Below, piece after piece: positions 62,558 through 64,000 of a stretch of DNA of 64,000 bases. This DNA comes from Elizabethkingia occulta (GTDB lineage: Bacteria; Bacteroidota; Bacteroidia; Flavobacteriales; Weeksellaceae): NCBI RefSeq assembly GCF_002023715.1, contig NZ_MAHX01000002.1, positions 248,001-312,000 on the forward strand. Reading direction: 5' to 3'. Each line of letters opens with the position of its first letter. Position 1 is the first letter of the stretch. The notes under the pieces were generated by a model. The model was not told the origin of the DNA and made no database searches. It saw nothing but the letters and a program-made list of their open reading frames with translations. The position numbers and the translations under genes are program-made.

Positions 62558-63526
62558 ATGGAGTCACACACGGAACGAATTTTGATTACTGGCGCATTAG
62601 GCCAGATAGGTACTGAATTATGCATTAGATTAGCAGCGATATACGGAAGAGAAAACATATTCGGGCTTGGGCTGGAAGATGAAAGTAAAGCCGTTGATTC
62701 TGCAGCAGGTACTTATGTCAAAATGGATGTGACTGATTCTGCATCAATCGAAAAATTTGTAGCTGAATATAAAATTACAACGGTATACCATTTAGCCTCT
62801 CTTTTATCGGGAACTTCAGAAAAGAATCCACCATTGGCATGGAGAATTAATGTAGATCCGCTAATTCATTTTCTGGAAATGGCAAAAGATAAAAAGATAA
62901 ATAAGCTTTTCTGGCCAAGCAGTATTGCTGTATTCGGACGCGAAATTCCTAAAACCGATGTAGGACAGGAAGTTCCGTTAAATCCTTCTACGGTATACGG
63001 GATTTCTAAACTGGCGGGAGAGAAGTGGTGTGAATATTACCACAGCAAGTATGGTGTAGATGTAAGAAGTATCCGTTATCCAGGGCTTATTTCTTGGAAA
63101 GCTCCTGCAGGTGGTGGAACAACCGATTACGCTGTAGAAATTTTCTATAAGGCTATTGAAGATGGTAAATATACCAGCTTTATAAAAGAAGATACGGCAA
63201 TGCCAATGCTGTATATGGACGATGCAATCAATGCAACACTAAAGTTAATGGATGCTCCTGCTGAGCAATTATCGGTAAGAACATCTTATAACCTTGGCGG
63301 TATGTCTTTTACTCCGGCAGAATTGGCGGCTGAAATTAAAAATGAAATGCCTACATTTGAAATAAGCTACGAACCTGATTTCCGTCAGGCGATTGCAGAC
63401 AGCTGGCCTGCAAGCATAGATGATGCTGTAGCTAAGAAGGACTGGGGGCTGAAATATGATTTCGATATTACCTCTATGACTAAGGACATGTTAGAGAATT
63501 TAAAAAAGAAGTTGGTTAAAGCCTAA
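62558..63526 (+). CDS. L-threonine 3-dehydrogenase, SDR (GalE-like) type
   Basis: 322 aa. Rossmann ILITGALGQIGTELC (~8-22), LFWPSSIAVFG with catalytic Ser/Thr, and Y-x-x-x-K in STVYGISKLAGEKWCEYY. The RYPGLISWKAPAGGGTTDYAVEIF block (in parts) and the MPMLYMDDAI segment are marks of the SDR-type TDH known from Flavobacterium and relatives. It oxidises threonine to 2-amino-3-ketobutyrate with NAD. The stop codon is directly followed by the ATG of the next gene. Confidence 0.9.
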   Translation: MESHTERILITGALGQIGTELCIRLAAIYGRENIFGLGLEDESKAVDSAAGTYVKMDVTDSASIEKFVAEYKITTVYHLASLLSGTSEKNPPLAWRINVDPLIHFLEMAKDKKINKLFWPSSIAVFGREIPKTDVGQEVPLNPSTVYGISKLAGEKWCEYYHSKYGVDVRSIRYPGLISWKAPAGGGTTDYAVEIFYKAIEDGKYTSFIKEDTAMPMLYMDDAINATLKLMDAPAEQLSVRTSYNLGGMSFTPAELAAEIKNEMPTFEISYEPDFRQAIADSWPASIDDAVAKKDWGLKYDFDITSMTKDMLENLKKKLVKA

Positions 63527-64000
63527 ATGATATTATTAACATTCAATCTTCGAAGTTTTCAAGTCCCTACTGAAAAGCAGGGACTTTTTTCAATGAAAGA
63601 ACTTGATGAGCTTAGTGTTAAGGGAACACAGAGCCTTCTGCGTATTTTAGAAAATGCTGAAATACAGGCCACTTTTTTTATCGAAAGTCATTTTGCAGAA
63701 CGTAATCCGGAGCTTATAAAAAGCATTGTTGCGAAAAACTTTGGAATAGCCCATTGGTATACCGAAGAGAATACAGAGCAGTTGGCAGAATCTAAAAAGA
63801 TATTGGAAGAGGTATCCGGTAAGAAGATCTTCGGAATCCGATATGCTCCCCATTGTGATGTTTCCGCTCAGGATCTTAAGAATTTGGATTATGTATACGA
63901 TGCCAGCTTTGAACCACGGGATATATCCCAGTATCTCAAAAAGATAACCCGAAAAACAATCCAATATGTGAAGGATGATATTTTATATCTTCCGGTTTCA
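63527..64000 (+). CDS. Polysaccharide deacetylase (NodB-like) protein, 3' end cut by window edge
   Basis: At least 158 residues, starting with ATG immediately after the TDH stop. The N-terminus MILLTFNLRSFQVPTEKQ is a NodB motif 1 (usually [ST]FDxE...P), followed by the GTQSLLRILENAEIQATFFI block typical of NodB. The later ATG at 63593 would cut off motif 1, so the upstream start is preferred. The catalytic Asp is Asn here (TFN), and the H-x3-H metal pair expected after SIVAKNFGIAHW is missing. It is therefore probably a non-catalytic relative. It carries a terminator-like hairpin in codons 12-21. Confidence 0.72.
   Translation, partial: MILLTFNLRSFQVPTEKQGLFSMKELDELSVKGTQSLLRILENAEIQATFFIESHFAERNPELIKSIVAKNFGIAHWYTEENTEQLAESKKILEEVSGKKIFGIRYAPHCDVSAQDLKNLDYVYDASFEPRDISQYLKKITRKTIQYVKDDILYLPVS
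63561..63590 (+). terminator. Terminator-like hairpin inside the start of the NodB-like gene
   Basis: 8-bp stem AAGTCCCT / AGGGACTT with a 10-nt loop, followed by TTTT. It lies 35 bp after the TDH stop codon and inside the first codons of the next gene, so it would cap TDH transcription and limit readthrough. Confidence 0.65.

Noticed and set aside
63593-64000. Start of the NodB-like gene at the ATG at 63593
   Set aside because: It would remove the NodB motif 1 segment encoded from 63527, whose ATG directly follows the TDH stop codon.

Overview
The window looks like chromosome from a low-GC member of the Bacteroidetes, class Flavobacteriia, most likely Elizabethkingia or a close Chryseobacterium-group relative. 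This rests on TAnnTTTG-type promoter elements ahead of many genes, typical families (DUF2723, four-helix-bundle/S23, fimbrillin-like lipoproteins, DUF2490, long-form HutU, SDR-type threonine dehydrogenase), and a class A beta-lactamase resembling the CME enzymes of Elizabethkingia. No rRNA, tRNA, CRISPR array, prophage or transposase gene was seen. The genus call is from memory of protein families, not from a database search.

Layout. 1-3.4 kb (minus): an alkylation-repair cluster in which Ada is split into a small metal-binding protein and an AraC-methyltransferase, with AlkB and a second 2OG-Fe(II) oxygenase, bracketed by two DinB-superfamily proteins. 3.4-3.8 kb: a tandem array of ~100-bp units. 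3.8-10.1 kb (minus): a 1164-aa DUF2723 membrane protein, a FrnE/DsbA-like oxidoreductase, a small membrane protein and a TauE/SafE permease. 10.2-14.2 kb (plus): a long structured leader, a 65-aa conserved-looking peptide, a fimbrillin-like lipoprotein, a TIGR02117/DUF2459-type protein, a small unknown and a GNAT.

14.4-26.2 kb (minus): a complete histidine operon, hisG-D-C-B-H-A-F-IE, preceded by a 19-aa leader peptide with six consecutive His codons and an attenuator hairpin. Three non-his genes lie within it (four-helix-bundle protein, tricorn-like S41 protease, amidase). 26.3-35.8 kb: an MFS pump, fabF, two pirins, a GNAT-like protein, a serine hydrolase, a methyltransferase, hemJ and a SAM hydrolase. 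A probable 176-bp MITE lies at 30.35-30.53 kb.

35.9-42.2 kb: phoH, four tandem small outer-membrane barrel paralogs with near-identical signal peptides, and uvrA. 42.4-49.5 kb (plus): TonB-dependent receptor plus DUF2490 protein, dnaN, pheT and a META-domain lipoprotein. 49.5-53.4 kb (minus): an acidic small protein, hbd, the CME-like beta-lactamase, a TonB-C lipoprotein and a Gfo/Idh/MocA oxidoreductase. 53.6-64 kb: pcm (probably leaderless), a thioesterase, a candidate structured ncRNA, a MliC-like lipoprotein, hutU, an SMR pump, ecotin, a sterol-desaturase-family enzyme, ggt, an SDR threonine dehydrogenase and the start of a NodB-like protein with degenerate catalytic motifs.

A dispersed intergenic repeat built on TTAGAAGTACGAAGT recurs at least six times, four of them in and around the his operon. 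The items most worth follow-up are the his attenuator, the ncRNA at 54.8-54.96 kb, the long structured leader of the 65-aa/lipoprotein pair, the split-Ada cluster and the repeat family.
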